The notes under the pieces: generated by a model
What the model was told of the DNA's origin: nothing
The model's input: only the letters and a program-made list of their open reading frames with translations
The model's database searches: none
Shown: positions 1 through 11,568 of the stretch, in pieces
How the letters are laid out: each line of letters begins with the position of its first letter
Numbering within the stretch: position 1 is the stretch's first letter
Source: Endomychus coccineus
Taxonomy: Eukaryota; Arthropoda; Insecta; Coleoptera; Endomychidae
Direction of reading: 5' to 3'
Length of the DNA: 64,000 bases
Assembly (NCBI GenBank): GCA_958510875.1
Contig: OY294067.1
Location: forward strand, 198,087,401-198,151,400
Made by a program: the position numbers and the translations under genes

Positions 1-789
1 GAGTTTTCTCCTTTTTCAAGATTAAGAGGATAGGAATATTAGTAATTGTTTGAAAAAGAACACAAATATTTGATCACTACACTTTCATGTTCAAAAAACA
101 CTTGATTGATAACACTTAAATGCAACAACTTTCATATTTCATACACTGACACACGCTTCTGCGTTCTTGTTGGTTAATACAAAATGAAATATAAATTGAA
201 CTATATAAAATACAAATACTCAACTGAAATAATATCAACGCTGTGAAACAAATGTAGCTACAAGAGAGAATGTTGTTCTTAGTCGTCTATGAAGAAATTG
301 AACAGATTGTTATGTCCGACATGAGAAGGTGAAAAAAAATCTCTCATTCCAAGCAGTGGACTACGTTATGAACAGATGCGACGTTTGAACACATACACAT
401 GTATGTGGATATAACCTGTGTAACGATCTCAGGGCTGTAAAATGAGATAAGTTCAGAAGGATACAGTATTTGGTTTTCTGTATATTAAATATCTATACGA
501 AGGGGCCCAACGCATTAGAAAAAGAAGGTATTCAACAATTATGATGATGAGTACAACACACCTTCTTATATCTACCTTTTTACATTATATGTGGGTACGT
601 TCCTTACAAAAAAGTACACCTGCCGGTATAAAGATAGACGCCTGTATATTAATACCTATAGGTATACTATATACTATACCTGGCGTAGAGATTTTGTATA
701 TCTGTGCCTAAAGAAACGTGAAAAGGAAAAAAATATATTTTGAAAACCCTTTTATTCTATTTCAAGATGTCAATATTTTGGTGTTGGTG
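1..789. other. AT-rich intergenic DNA, no gene seen
   Basis: No reading frame, RNA gene or recognised repeat end can be supported here. The sequence is AT-rich with many stop codons in all frames. Confidence 0.6.
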
Positions 790-1200
790 ACCAATTCTGT
801 CTATTTCACCACCCCAACGACGAATTTTAAGTAAATCTGGCTTCGGAATCATATTCAGCGACCCAAAAAACCTCCTTGGTGCAATCTAAATGCCTAAAAC
901 AGGTAAATTGCAAAATAACATATTAGGGGTGCAAAATTGACCAATTTTGTTAATTCCATCACCTCAACGATGAATTTTGAGTAAATCTGGCTTCCGAATC
1001 GTATTCAGCGACCCAAAAAACACCCTTGGTGCAATCTAAATGCCTAAGACACGTAAATTGCAAAATAACATATTAGGGGTGCAAAATTGGCCAATTTTTT
1101 TCAATTTTACCATCCCTACAATGGATTGCAAGTGAATCTGTCACCGGATCCGTGTTCAGCGACCCAAAAAACCTCCTAGGTTTCACTCAAAATGCCAAAA
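790..1200. repeat. Tandem repeat, period ~150 bp, ~2.7 copies
   Basis: Three head-to-tail units begin near 790, 940 and 1,090. Each contains the words 'ttcagcgacccaaaaaac' and 'aaatctgg'. The first two also share 'aacatattaggggtgcaaa'. The third unit is more diverged and fades out by about 1,200. I see no coding potential. It may be a satellite fragment or the internal repeat of a DNA transposon. Confidence 0.8.
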
Positions 1201-3249
1201 TACCTTTTTTGTAGAAAATACAATTCAAGACTTGGAGATTTCGGGCCATTTTCGCCCCCAATGGGTGGGGTTGAGGTTCCCAAGAGGTTTTGAGGTGTAT
1301 GAATGATCCTGAGAACCTCTTGAAGCCAATGCAAAAAGAATTTTTTGATTCGAACCTACATGTTTTTTTTTTTATTATAGCTAAAATCCCGGTTCACAGC
1401 CAGGACTGTTAAGAGATTGAGTGAAGTTTTATATTGAGACAATTTCAAATGTTCATTTTCAGTTCTCTTGTTTCGGTAGTGTTAGTCATTCGTCTTGATT
1501 TTATGAGAAACACAGGTTTGTTTCAAATTGTAAGGTACATCTGATAACTAGCTCACAAAGGGCCATAGATTGTTATCACCCACCTGATTTTGCATAAGTC
1601 TTCCATACGATATCTTGTTAAGGATATTTTTTATCTTTCCTTCATTCAATTTTATCTTCGAATGCCTTCACGTTGTGTACCTGAGTGCAATAGCAATTAT
1701 GGTTATGCCAGTAATTCTGCCAAGACTTATTACTTCCACACAAGATGACAGGTTGGCAGAAAAAACCATTATCAATTGATCGCGCGACTTCCCTCCCTTT
1801 CATCAATGCTATGAATATAAGAACATGGAAATATCTGGAACAAGAATCAGAATCGAAAAAAAAAAATTGAGAGAAGCTCTAATTTTCAAGTATACTGAAA
1901 CGCAATGAAAATCATGATCTGCGGCTTCTAAGACCCCACAAAACAATTTTGAATAGAATCGGATCATAAACACTTAACTCGTTCGCATCTTAAATTTCGA
2001 CTGAACAATAATTATCTCTGACCTGGAAAACCCATGTACCAATTTCAAATAAAATTGTATCATAATCGCAAAACTTGTTTGACATCTTGAATTTGTGGAT
2101 TTTGACTGAAAAATCAGGCTCCCCGACCCCAAAAAACTCGAATACTAATTTTAAATAGAATCAGACCATGATCACAAATCTCATGCATCATCCTGGAACC
2201 GTCATCATGTTTATCCTCTTAATAATATGCCATAATGGATTGTCAACCGATTGATGAACGCCTAACAATTCACGAGTTAATCGGAGGGCCAAAAGTGGGT
2301 CAAAATTCATTTACAAAATTCCACCCGAACGTACAAATAGATAAATCGATAAATAAAGAAGGTTTGTGCCAGGTTCAGTAGTATGTCCACTGCCCGGGTT
2401 AAGAAGATATACGTCAAAGCCCTATCGGCTATGGTTTGATTGATAACCGCGGGTGCATGTAGGGCAAATTGAGCCCAGATGGAATGGCGAGCCATAATGT
2501 CATTTTTGAGAAATGTTGATCGCTATGATTTTTTGCTGTTTCGAATTCAATGTTCTACCACTTGATCGTTCCAGATTCGTCTTTCCAGTGATGAAATATT
2601 ATGTGTTAACGTATCGTGTGAAGTTCAAATTCAACTGGTTCACCCTGTATGAAAGACATCATCATTTGTAAATTGCCCTACCATTCTGTTTCTGGCGTGA
2701 AGTCGTCAGATAATCAGGTTCTCTATAAGACAATCATTTCACTAAAAAATAAATAAAATCCAACAATTTCTTGACGTAGAAATTGATATTTCAAAATTTT
2801 TCCTCACAATTTCACTTTTCCGAAATATCCGGAACAGTTCTTGGCCTCCAAATTCCCTATCGAACTGTCGTTACTGTTTTTCTACTTCTCATGAACGTGT
2901 CCAGGAAGAGGTTAATAAACTCTTTCGACAGTTATCGTCTATTACTGGATAATGTAGAAAAATCGCTCATTTGACATAACAACTCACAAACAGAAGATTG
3001 GATCGCCAGACTCGAAACATCGTCTGCTGATCACAAGCATTGTCGGCAAAAGTACCTGGTCTCAATTTTTTACTTCTATTCGTTCTCGAGAAATAGTATG
3101 ATTAACGTGGAAAATACGTTCCGAAACACCGAAACGGCGGCAACGGCTACGAAAAATAACAAACCCGGCGAGCACTTCTGTGGGTTAAATATATGTGATA
3201 AATAATAAACTATGCAAGAATTCACACTGTGGAAGCACTATAACACTAC
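1201..3249. other. Intergenic DNA left of element A, no gene seen
   Basis: Only short, low-complexity frames occur, and none has a recognisable domain. It is the flank into which Polinton A inserted. Confidence 0.55.
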
Positions 3250-3862
3250 AGTAGTTAAGTAAGGCCGGTTCTGGGCACAAGCCATCCACTTCTACCCACT
3301 TCGGCAATGTTTGTGAATACTCGTGTGTATTCGTGCAGCGACCGCACTTCTTGTAGCTTGACGCCAATGACCAGAGGCTCCTTCGGCTATGTTCGGTAAT
3401 ATTTCGACTATGTTCGAGTAATACTCATGTAAAGTCGGTTTGATTGACCTTGATGTTTCGTTCTTGTAGCTTGACACCAATGACCAGAGGCTAAGGGTCT
3501 GCTGAAGAGGTGGTGAGAATAGCATTTTTAAGGGTTGAAAAAGGGTGCTTGAGCTAGTTTCGACTATGTTCGGTAATACTCGTGTATACTCGGTTTGTTT
3601 GACCTTGATTCAGCTATGTTCGGTAATAATTCGACTATGTTCGGTAATACTCGTGTAGGTATACTCGGTTTGGTTGACCTTGAAGTTTCGGTTCGTTCGG
3701 TAATCTTATTCATATAAGGTTCAGATTATTGCACCAAATTTTGTTTTCATTGCATCATCTTTTGTGATAAACAAGGTAATCCGCATTCTAATTTTGGATT
3801 ATTGCATAAAATTTTGTTTTTATTGCATCATCTTTTTGGGATAAACAAAGTAATCTGCATTC
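3250..3862 (+). repeat. Left terminal inverted repeat of Polinton A
   Basis: It pairs with the reverse strand of 22,176-22,785. Inside are short iterated words such as 'cgactatgttcggtaatact' and 'cggtttggttgaccttga', several times each, followed by an AT-rich part with repeated 'ttattgca' and 'attgcatcatctttt'. Confidence 0.9.
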
Positions 3863-4046
3863 TAAATAAGTTCTACTTGTTGGTTCATGGATGTATGTAC
3901 ATGTTTCAAATATCTTCGTTGTCTCCATTTTATTTTTCATAAACTGTTGAATAATTGAAAAGGAAATTCATTTTGCTCAAGGTAGAAGAATTGACTTTAA
4001 ACTAGTATAAACAGTCTACTAGTTATAAAGGAGTAAATTTGAAGCA

Positions 4047-4205
4047 ATGCCAATCCCAGTAAAATACAAGTGCAAAAAATGTGGTGGTGAAACAGACCAT
4101 CCTAATCCGGAGTGTTTTCCTTGTGCAAATAAAAATTATGCAAAGAAAATCAATGTTGAGAAACACCCCAAAAGGCTGATTATGGATATCCAAAAGACTG
4201 AATAA
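4047..4205 (+). CDS. 52-aa zinc-ribbon protein
   Basis: This short frame begins at an ATG and encodes a basic protein with two CxxC knuckles. They sit about 12 residues apart (CKKC near residue 9 and CFPC near residue 24), the layout of a small zinc ribbon. It lies just inside the left TIR of Polinton A, is transcribed toward the polymerase end, and has a 3' AATAAA at about 4,269. It is intact while most neighbours are broken, but at this length that is weak evidence of function. I do not recognise a named family. DNA-binding or transcription-modulating roles are common for such proteins; that is inference. Confidence 0.5.
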   Translation: MPIPVKYKCKKCGGETDHPNPECFPCANKNYAKKINVEKHPKRLIMDIQKTE

Positions 4206-4321
4206 TTTGGAATAAGATATATTAATAACTTAAAGATGTTTTGAAATACTGTATTGTTAGGTTTTAAATAATAAAGAAATGTAAACATTCTATTGTATTT
4301 TTATTTCTGAGAAACTTTTAG

Positions 4322-4492
4322 TTACAGAAATAAATATAATATGTTTTTCATATTTGAGAGTCCATATAACATGATGATTCCTATTCCTATAACATGATGA
4401 TTCTTGGTACGTTCCCTCATAATTTCCATGTCTTCCTTAAGTTGATTCAATCGTTGAAGTTGCTTCCCATAACTGAAGTTGTCTCTAGTCAT
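4322..4492 (-). CDS. 56-aa coiled-coil/membrane microprotein, spliced leader
   Basis: The frame starts at ATG 4,492. It has a charged, leucine-spaced N-terminal helix (residues 8-30), then a hydrophobic segment (about 34-46) that could span a membrane once, and a hydrophobic tail. A 53-nt GT..AG intron-like segment (4,549 down to 4,497: GTAAGT donor, TTTTGTAG acceptor) ends four bases before the ATG, so the 5' leader is probably spliced. It sits between the PolB 3' end and the left TIR of element A. I do not recognise the family. A small virion or membrane protein is possible, but unproven. Confidence 0.45.
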   Translation of the reverse strand: MTRDNFSYGKQLQRLNQLKEDMEIMRERTKNHHVIGIGIIMLYGLSNMKNILYLFL

Positions 4493-4616
4493 ATTACTAC
4501 AAAAGACAATTTTTTTATTATATTATCAAATAATTTGTGTGAAACTTACTGTTTAGTGTTGTGAGTAGGTTTTGATGATGATGTTTATAGTGTAGGTGAT
4601 GGAACCTGAATCTCGT

Positions 4617-4838
4617 TTAGATTTTAGTTTTCCAATCTTTCATACAAAGTGGACATCTTATTTTAGAAGGTACAGGTCCATCAATATCATCATTTCCATT
4701 GGAAAATTCATAATGTTCCGTACATGGTATCATAAATTCATACAATTCAGAATGAATGTGTTTTGGTATTTGATTCCATAAACTTCTTAATTTGTACGTC
4801 TCAAGGTTTTTAAGATATTCCAGAGAAAATTGCTTCAT
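4617..4838 (-). CDS. 73-aa hypothetical protein with C-terminal CPLC knuckle
   Basis: The ATG at 4,838 is chosen because the frame is open further upstream only through a TTG. The protein has a leucine-rich helical N-half and a C-terminal half with a Cys/His pair (IPCTEHY) and CPLC, which could bind one zinc ion. It lies on the same strand as PolB, about 100 bp downstream of it, in Polinton A. No family is recognised. Confidence 0.4.
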   Translation of the reverse strand: MKQFSLEYLKNLETYKLRSLWNQIPKHIHSELYEFMIPCTEHYEFSNGNDDIDGPVPSKIRCPLCMKDWKTKI

Positions 4839-4940
4839 TTTGTTTTTAGTGTGATCGATCAAAAACGTATAACACTACACTACAGTATCTTTGAAGTTAA
4901 CTAAAACTTGTGAAGATTTCTATTTTCAATTTTGATAACT

Positions 4941-7900
4941 TCAAGGTTGTATATCGGTGAATATATAATTCACAATTCTTTTATCATCAAAAAGACAAAG
5001 TGAAATTTTGTTTTGTTTATTAGTATGAATTTGATGTTTTCTAGATCCGATTAATACTTGATCTTTCAGTAATTTAGAATTATTAAATAGACATTGATAA
5101 TAATCGTCAAAGGTGATTGTTCTAACTGAAGCTGCATTCACTCCTTTCGATTTTTTAATAAGATTTTCCTCTTTCCCACCCATTACTTCAAACGCGTACA
5201 TTCTAGATCTCAATCCAATAAATTCAGTCATTATTTTACCATTGTTTTCATCTTTCATTAGACCTATAACTTCCTTATTCACCAGAGGCATTCCAAAAAT
5301 GTTTGAAGGGTCATAGTTAGAAGTATCAAATTTTTCAATGTCACGTTTAATGTACTTGTAAATGTCAGATACTTGAAAGTGACAAATAAGAGTCCGTATC
5401 TGTATACATTGATTTAGCAACATCATCAAATACTGGTTTAATATAATTGTAATGTAAATCATACGAAAAAGTTTTCGATAGATCAAAAACGGAAAATCCT
5501 GCATAAATTGGTTCGTTAAAAACGATATTCAACCGTTTCATTTTTATTATCACTAAATCTCCATCAAATATCGTACAATTATGAAAATTCGGTTGAGAAA
5601 TATAATAATTTGCACCCCATCTGCCCCCACCTTGATACTAATTTCACACTTTTACACTTTCTCACATTTTCCATAGTCTTCCCGAAAACGCTATTATTCA
5701 TTAGCCTAAAGAAATTTTTTTCAAAATCATTTTCACTTTTTTCCCGCATTCCTGTATTTAAGTCTATGTATTCTTTCAACCAAGGTTTTTGTTTAAATTC
5801 TGATACTCTATGAACGTTTGTCAATTTAATACCTAATTTCAAATATTGCTGTAAATTTTCATAGTGTACAATATACTTCTTTTTTGGAAAAAGTGTAGTT
5901 GATAATTTAGGCTGTTTCGAAGACGATAAAGGGAGAATCATACGTTCTGGTGCTAGTGGTAAATCTTAATGAGTATCAAATAATTTCTTAGGATATTCCA
6001 AATCAACTTCAAGAATTTAACCTGTATCAGGATCGTTTAGATTCATGCAATAAGGATCATCTACCCACTAAAAATTTCCATAAGGTAGACTTTTACTCAT
6101 CGCTGCACCATATAAATTTTTAACATCGAAATACACTAAATAGGATTCAGGTGAATTTGCATCGAACGTATCTGGCATATACCGATTATTAGCTTTTGCA
6201 TACTGATTTGAACATTGTAATACACCACCCCTTATCCCTTTTTCTACAAACATAATCATTTCCACGTCAGTCAGTATTTCTGATTGAACAGAGGTAATTT
6301 TCAACATTGCATCAAAAGCTAGACCTGGAGCCGTATATTGATGAAGTGCATCTAATTGATATGTTTTGAGACAGGTATCTCGGAAATTTTCAAAAATGTC
6401 AGCCAAAAGTAATACACCCGTTTCCAAATATAAATCAAAATATTCCCCCAAATTCTGACAATTAGATTTACTCCAAACATTTTCAGCGTGCTTGTAGTCA
6501 TCTATAGGAACACCCCGATTATGTAAGATACTATAAAAATTTGACCTGCTGGTAATTCTGAATAATTCAATTTTTCCCATGAATCTAGAAAATTATGAGG
6601 AAATATTCCTTTGCGTGATACCAATTCAAATTCCTCGTTATTTGTATAGAAACTTTTAGTGATTTTTTTCTGATCGTTTGTCAAATATGACGCTAATTTA
6701 TCTATACTACTCGGCATAAATCTAAACATATCCAAGAATATTAATTTCAATTTAGTATTCTCCACAGATTTTGTGAAAGAAATGTATTTTTCCTCATTAT
6801 TCGGCAATAAAGATATATCACCTTTGAAACCTGTAGCTAAAGCTTTAATTAAAAAATGTGAGTCATAGCCAGAGAGATTGTGAAAAATGTTAGGTACAGT
6901 ATAATTGTCATTGTAATTAAGATTACAAGAGTTATGACTGGCCTCCCTGTATATTCCTGTCAAGTGTTCCCGAACCTTGATATCAGAAGGCTGAAACTCT
7001 TTTAAACATATGTGACAACTAGAGGCATGAATATATGCAAGATTTTCCTCTACCGAAAGAGGTTTCATTGTAACGATATATGAAAATATTGGATTGAGTT
7101 TATGTGATATTTTTTTTAGTCCTTGAACGAACCAACTTTGACAATCAGGTCCAGTATAAGAATCGAATAAAGATAGATTATCATCATATGAACATTTTAA
7201 ATAATGAGCAACGCTAAAAGGTATATGTTTTTGGATATTAACTGTATTAGTTTGACTAGCTTCATTACATTTTTCTAAAATACTTTCAAAATCAGCATAA
7301 ATCAAAAACGGTTCTTTTTCTTTATGTTTGAAATGTTTGAACTGAATTATACTTTTTTCTTTTTTAGGAGGTGTGATTCTAGTTTTATTCATAATTTTAC
7401 AATCTTCCCAATGTTTTTCACGAATTTGTTCAGTTTGAAAATGATTCAAGCACCGTTCACAAAACCAAGTCTGATGTTCATGTGATGATATCTGTTCACT
7501 CAATAGACGTGACATATTTTTGATTAGTGTAAAATGATGAATTGGACTATTTGTTTTCAAATCTTTATAACGATCGTCAGATGGTATGTCTGTAGGTAAC
7601 ATTAGTAAATTTATTTTACTTTTTAAATCAAATTTTGATAGAACTATCGGTACAACCAAATTTCGTTCTGCCTCATTTTCTATTGTGTAAACGTTTATTG
7701 CTAAATTACTCATTTTTTCAAATTTAGGAATGTCTTTCAGTCGTATGGGAAATTCAATACCATCATAATTTAGAACTGTACTAAAATGAGGATATGAATA
7801 CGTTATACTAGATTTATCGTTTGTAGCTGGATGCAATGCAGCCACAACGGACCAGAGAGAACAAAATTCATCATTATTTTTTATATTTATAACAGCTTTC

Positions 7901-8611
7901 TCATTTGCTAAATCTTTTGGAACCGTTACGAATATTGAAAATCCTCCATATATAGGGGAATATTTATTAATATTCAGTTTCAAATGTAAAATTTCATATA
8001 AAGCAAACCCCGAATCCTTCTCTTGAAAACCCTCTAATTTTTTCAGAATTTTATGTTCTACATTTTCCTCATACCAATCACGTAAATTCGTATTCCTATC
8101 TATAACATTGTTTTTCTTAACGAAATGTTTGATTTCAGTCTAACCGGTTTGAGTTTTAACAAAATTAGCCGAAAATATTACGTTTACTTTTAGTGTTGAT
8201 ATTTTCAATTGACTTCCGATTTGTGCAGAAGAACTTTTGAGTGCCTTTTCGAAAAATAATCGTGGTACCTTAATTTTGAAATCAATTGTAACACCAGTCC
8301 TTATTCGATTTTTAAAACATGATTCAACATTTTGCCAAATTAAATTCCTACTTCTTTTAGATTTATTAAATTTTGCTTCATATCGATATTTAAATTGTTC
8401 CTTAAAATATTTCAAATGTGCTAAATTTGACTTTAATTTAGAATAATTTTTAAGGGATTTATTTTTAATTAACCTTTTGATGATAGCAATATATATTCTT
8501 TAATTTATCATATTTAATAAAATCTTCGCTAGTTTTAATTAACTTACCATCTAGTTGAATTTTGCTCACTATTTTAGATACAATAGTATCTACGCTTCCG
8601 TTAGTACTCAT
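4941..8611 (-). pseudogene. Protein-primed DNA polymerase B (broken)
   Basis: This family replicates linear genomes from a terminal-protein primer. Visible landmarks, N to C: exonuclease motif I (YADFES, ~7,300), exonuclease II (NLSGYDSHF, ~6,880), polymerase motif A (FDVKNLYG, ~6,110), motif B (NNSVFGK, ~5,690), and motif C (YTDTDS, ~5,400). The thumb/C-terminus ends at 4,941. A likely start is ATG 8,611, but a frameshift follows near 8,480. In-frame stops occur at 8,140-8,142, 6,068-6,070, 6,017-6,019 and 5,966-5,968. Further frame changes lie near 6,540, between 5,640 and 5,555, and near 5,390. All motif residues survive, so decay is by stops and indels. It is the only near-complete polymerase in the window. 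The enzyme cannot be made as a single chain. Confidence 0.93.
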
Positions 8612-9004
8612 TTTATTATTAGATGTTTACTCAAATTCGTTTGTAATCGAATGAAACTAAAATGGGAATGTAATGCAACTACGCTAATATAGATAACCTT
8701 TTCATCTTTTCTCTGCTATTTCTGAATATTAACAAAACATGTTTGTTTAAACTTGATTATTTCACAGTCTTCATGGCACCGTATTGCAGTTATAAATAGA
8801 TAGCCTTTTCACCTATCTGCTATTTCTGAAAATAAACAAAACATGTTTGTTCAAACTTGATTTTTCTCAGTCTTCGCGGCGCCGTATTGCAATCACGCTT
8901 AGTAGCATCATTATTACTTGTTCATTAATCTATTCCAAAGTTATAAAAATGCTATTTTAGAGTATAAATACTAAATGCATCCTCAATTGAACCAAACAAG
9001 AATC
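8612..9004. promoter_or_regulatory. Divergent promoter region with repeated 'cgccgtattgcaa' module
   Basis: The spacer separates leftward PolB from a rightward accessory gene. A module containing 'aacaaaacatgtttgtt', an A/T stretch, 'cagtcttc' and 'ccgtattgca' occurs twice here (about 8,730-8,795 and 8,830-8,965). It occurs a third time, inverted, at 22,040-22,175 beside the right TIR. A TATA box (AGTATAAATA, 8,961-8,970) precedes the rightward ATG at 9,005. The repetition suggests a shared control element; this is inference. Confidence 0.55.
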
Positions 9005-9551
9005 ATGGCTTCAATACAATAAACAATACTAGTAGAAACAACGGATCCCGTGGAATTCCCACTATATATGGCGTTTGTGGTGATGAAGGAAATATTTAAG
9101 TGAGTTTTTTTTTCTTTAATTATGTTTCATATACTATTTATTTGTTAAATTATTACAGATCAAAAACATCGTACAGAAAAAAAAATGTATTCAAATATCT
9201 CTAACATATTCACCGAAGGATGAAACTTTGAAAGATAAATTTGGGGATTTACCTATTAGTTATGTTAGAACTAATTTAGAAACGAAGGAAGAGATGGCAG
9301 TTTTTGAAATTGCATTCAAAAAATATAAATTTCAAGCCATGGTAAATGATCAGAAAGATGTTTCAACACTACCTCCTCTTCCTCCATTGGTGCCGATAGC
9401 GGGGCCATCAACAGAGCCGTCAACAGAACAAACCACCTCCACCACCACCGAGAAGATTGAAATTTTAGAGAATATTTTAGTGAATCCAAACATGAAAAGG
9501 AAGAGAAGAGTCTTATATGACGATGATGATGATGATATTATAGTACAATAA
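9005..9551 (+). pseudogene. Accessory protein with acidic tail, apparently spliced
   Basis: A TATA box at 8,961 is followed by ATG 9,005. An intron-like stretch (donor GTGAGT at about 9,100, acceptor TTACAG at about 9,158) leads into a second open stretch that runs to 9,551. Exon 1 has an in-frame TAA at 9,020, and the exon frames do not join without a one-base change, so this copy is probably dead. The C-terminal half has a Pro/Ser/Thr-rich linker, a basic patch (KRKRR) and a run of six aspartates. No enzyme motif is visible. It may be an early regulatory protein, transcribed opposite to PolB from a shared promoter; that is inference from position. Confidence 0.5.
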
Positions 9552-9592
9552 TGATAATAAATAAAAACAAATATTACTTAATTTTTTATTTA

Positions 9593-10072
9593 TCAGAAAA
9601 GCCATTGGTATAATAAGCTTACATGATCCTTAGCACAATTCAAACTATTATGTAAATGTGAATTACAATTTGAATTGCTATATTTTTTTTAAAGTTCACT
9701 AAATGTAGGACATCTTGAACTATCTACGTCCACAATATTATTTATTAGCAGAAATTTCTTTAAAACTTCTCTTTTAAAAGAACCTTTTACAAAAATAATA
9801 TTGTTGCAGCAAATATGTTTCATCAAAAAAAAATTTGTGATATTCTCATAGGGTAGATATTCAGGATATGAGCTGTCCCAATTTAGACCATGCATTTTAT
9901 CAATGGTATATTGAATGTGTCGCTAAATTTCCATGGAGAACCAATCCATTTTATGCGGTAAATTAATTATGACATGTTTAATTCCACCATTTTTTGCATT
10001 CAAAATTGCAAGTTCTCTAATTATAAATGCACTGTCTTTATATTGTAATCCTTGAATGTTTACAATATACAT
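9593..10072 (-). pseudogene. RNase-H/exonuclease-like accessory protein (broken), relative of 41,223-41,711
   Basis: ATG 10,072 lies just after the capsid stop. The N-terminus (a hydrophobic strand then VNIQG) aligns with the intact 162-aa protein of element C (VIDVQG). The C-terminal Asn/Cys/His-rich stretch (NCNSHLHNSLN) also aligns with C (NCYCAVNNSLHIHN). In-frame stops at 9,923-9,925 and 9,689-9,691 break it. The strand-acid-strand start recalls DEDD exonucleases and other RNase-H folds, but I cannot see a full catalytic set. The fold call is tentative; the homology between the two copies is clear. Confidence 0.6.
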
Positions 10073-10077
10073 TTTCC

Positions 10078-11263
10078 TTACAATATTTTCACAACACTTG
10101 TGAGCGGGTTATATTTAACAAGTCTATCTTGTAGAATTAGACAATATGCAGCTGTTTTATTTGGAACGTTTTCACTGGTCTCAAATTCTATTCGTAAATC
10201 AACAGCATCACCTTTGAGTGACTCAGATTGACGATTGCAATCGATAACAGTGATACGAGCTATTTCTAGATAATTTTTAGGTGATAGACAAGGTTCACTT
10301 TGATTTTTATAGTAATATGACTGTTCAAATTGTGCGTACATCTCATACAGAATTGCCCATTGATTAGTATCAGACTTGACATAAACTTCAAATAAACTTT
10401 AACATTAGTGACAATGATCGAAATTAATCATCTTTTTCCCTTTCAAATTTTCCCCATCAGTCTGAAATCCTAAAACGATAAAACAAGGCTTCTCAAGCTG
10501 ATTAGTTGTTTTAATTGACCATGTATGACTCGTTGACTGTTGCAACATAGGCTGTCCGTGTAATTCCCATCTTCGAAACGCAATATCTAGATCTCTATTA
10601 CCATCGATGTATTTTGAAAGTTGTTGTTTTTCTACATCAGCTACTGACACATGTGGAAGTCTCCATGAGATTTCACTCAATACAACTTTGGGTTTTTCCT
10701 CAACACCAGTATAGATTGCATTCAAATCATTATTACTTCGAATCAATATCAATTCCTGGCGCACGTTGATTATTATTTTTTTTTTAATCTTCAGCGAAGC
10801 TTAGAAGCATCTTGAGCGGTATGCATACATTGAAATTTCCATGATCGTCTACGATTTTTAGATGTGTTACATTATTCCATCCTGCATTATAGAGTCGTGT
10901 GACTTCATTGTCGGTGTAGCAAATGTAACCTTTGAGGGTCGACGTTATACCTGGATTTCTAACACGATCAATTACCGTACCTCCAATCTCATATCGAATT
11001 TCATCAATCAGGAATGCTATACCATTATTCACTAATTCTAGCGTCTTGCTCGGTTTGTTGTCCTCTAAAATCAATTTACCTTCGATGTACAGAAAACTCT
11101 GTGATGGTAGTGTGTAGATATCTTGAGTTTGAATTGGAATGCGAATTTCATCGTTGTTATTTAAGGTGGTTGCAGCATACGGTAGATGGGTATGATATTC
11201 AGCATTAATAATCGAATTATCAACGTAAACACGGTCTCCCACTTTTAAAGTATTAAAATTCAT
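10078..11263 (-). pseudogene. Major capsid protein, element A (broken)
   Basis: This corresponds to the 400-aa capsid of element C. Shared landmarks are the N-terminal region with RVRNPGI/KVRDPGI, a YEIGG/YELNG turn, and a middle block ending in 'VLGFQTD'/'ILAFQTD'. The C-terminal 'VIDCNRQ'/'VIDCSKQ' and an ending around 'YNPLTS'/'YSPING' also match. Polinton major capsid proteins are double jelly-roll proteins that form hexons. The chain is split into three frames with breaks near 10,775 and 10,350-10,400. Start is ATG 11,263. It is on the minus strand with the other virion genes, downstream of the minor capsid and small spacer gene. Confidence 0.85.
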
Positions 11264-11369
11264 AACGTTTTAGGTACACTTCGAGGAACAACTCAAGAAG
11301 ACTATAATCTTTCTCACACCTATTCTAATTTGTAATTTCAAATTATACCAGAAGCCTCTTGTCATCTCC

Positions 11370-11558
11370 TCAATGCTGGTGATGATGTAACGTCAATCCT
11401 ATGTATTGTAAAAATTGTTTATTTGCAGATGTTAACTCTTCAAGTTTTCTTTTCACACTGAGTTGACTTTTCCATTTTTTCGATGTTATAGTATTGTTAT
11501 TAACTACAGATGTATCAGTAAGGGGTGATGAAGCCGAAACGTTATATGCGAACACCAT
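11370..11558 (-). CDS. 62-aa conserved virion-cluster small protein
   Basis: Start is ATG 11,558. It lies between minor and major capsid genes, exactly where elements B and C also have a small protein. The C-terminal part (SANKQFLQYIGL) aligns with C (SLENINFLKSLGY), while the Ser/Thr-rich N-part does not. Conserved position and the shared F-L-x-x-[IL]-G motif argue that it is a real virion-cluster gene. Its role is unknown; a capsid cement or scaffold peptide is possible. No break is visible. Confidence 0.55.
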   Translation of the reverse strand: MVFAYNVSASSPLTDTSVVNNNTITSKKWKSQLSVKRKLEELTSANKQFLQYIGLTLHHHQH

Positions 11559-11568
11559 TTTATTGTAA

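Noticed and set aside
2307..2974. Two 60-codon frames left of element A
   Set aside because: No motif, no homology within the window, and composition is like the surrounding noncoding DNA.
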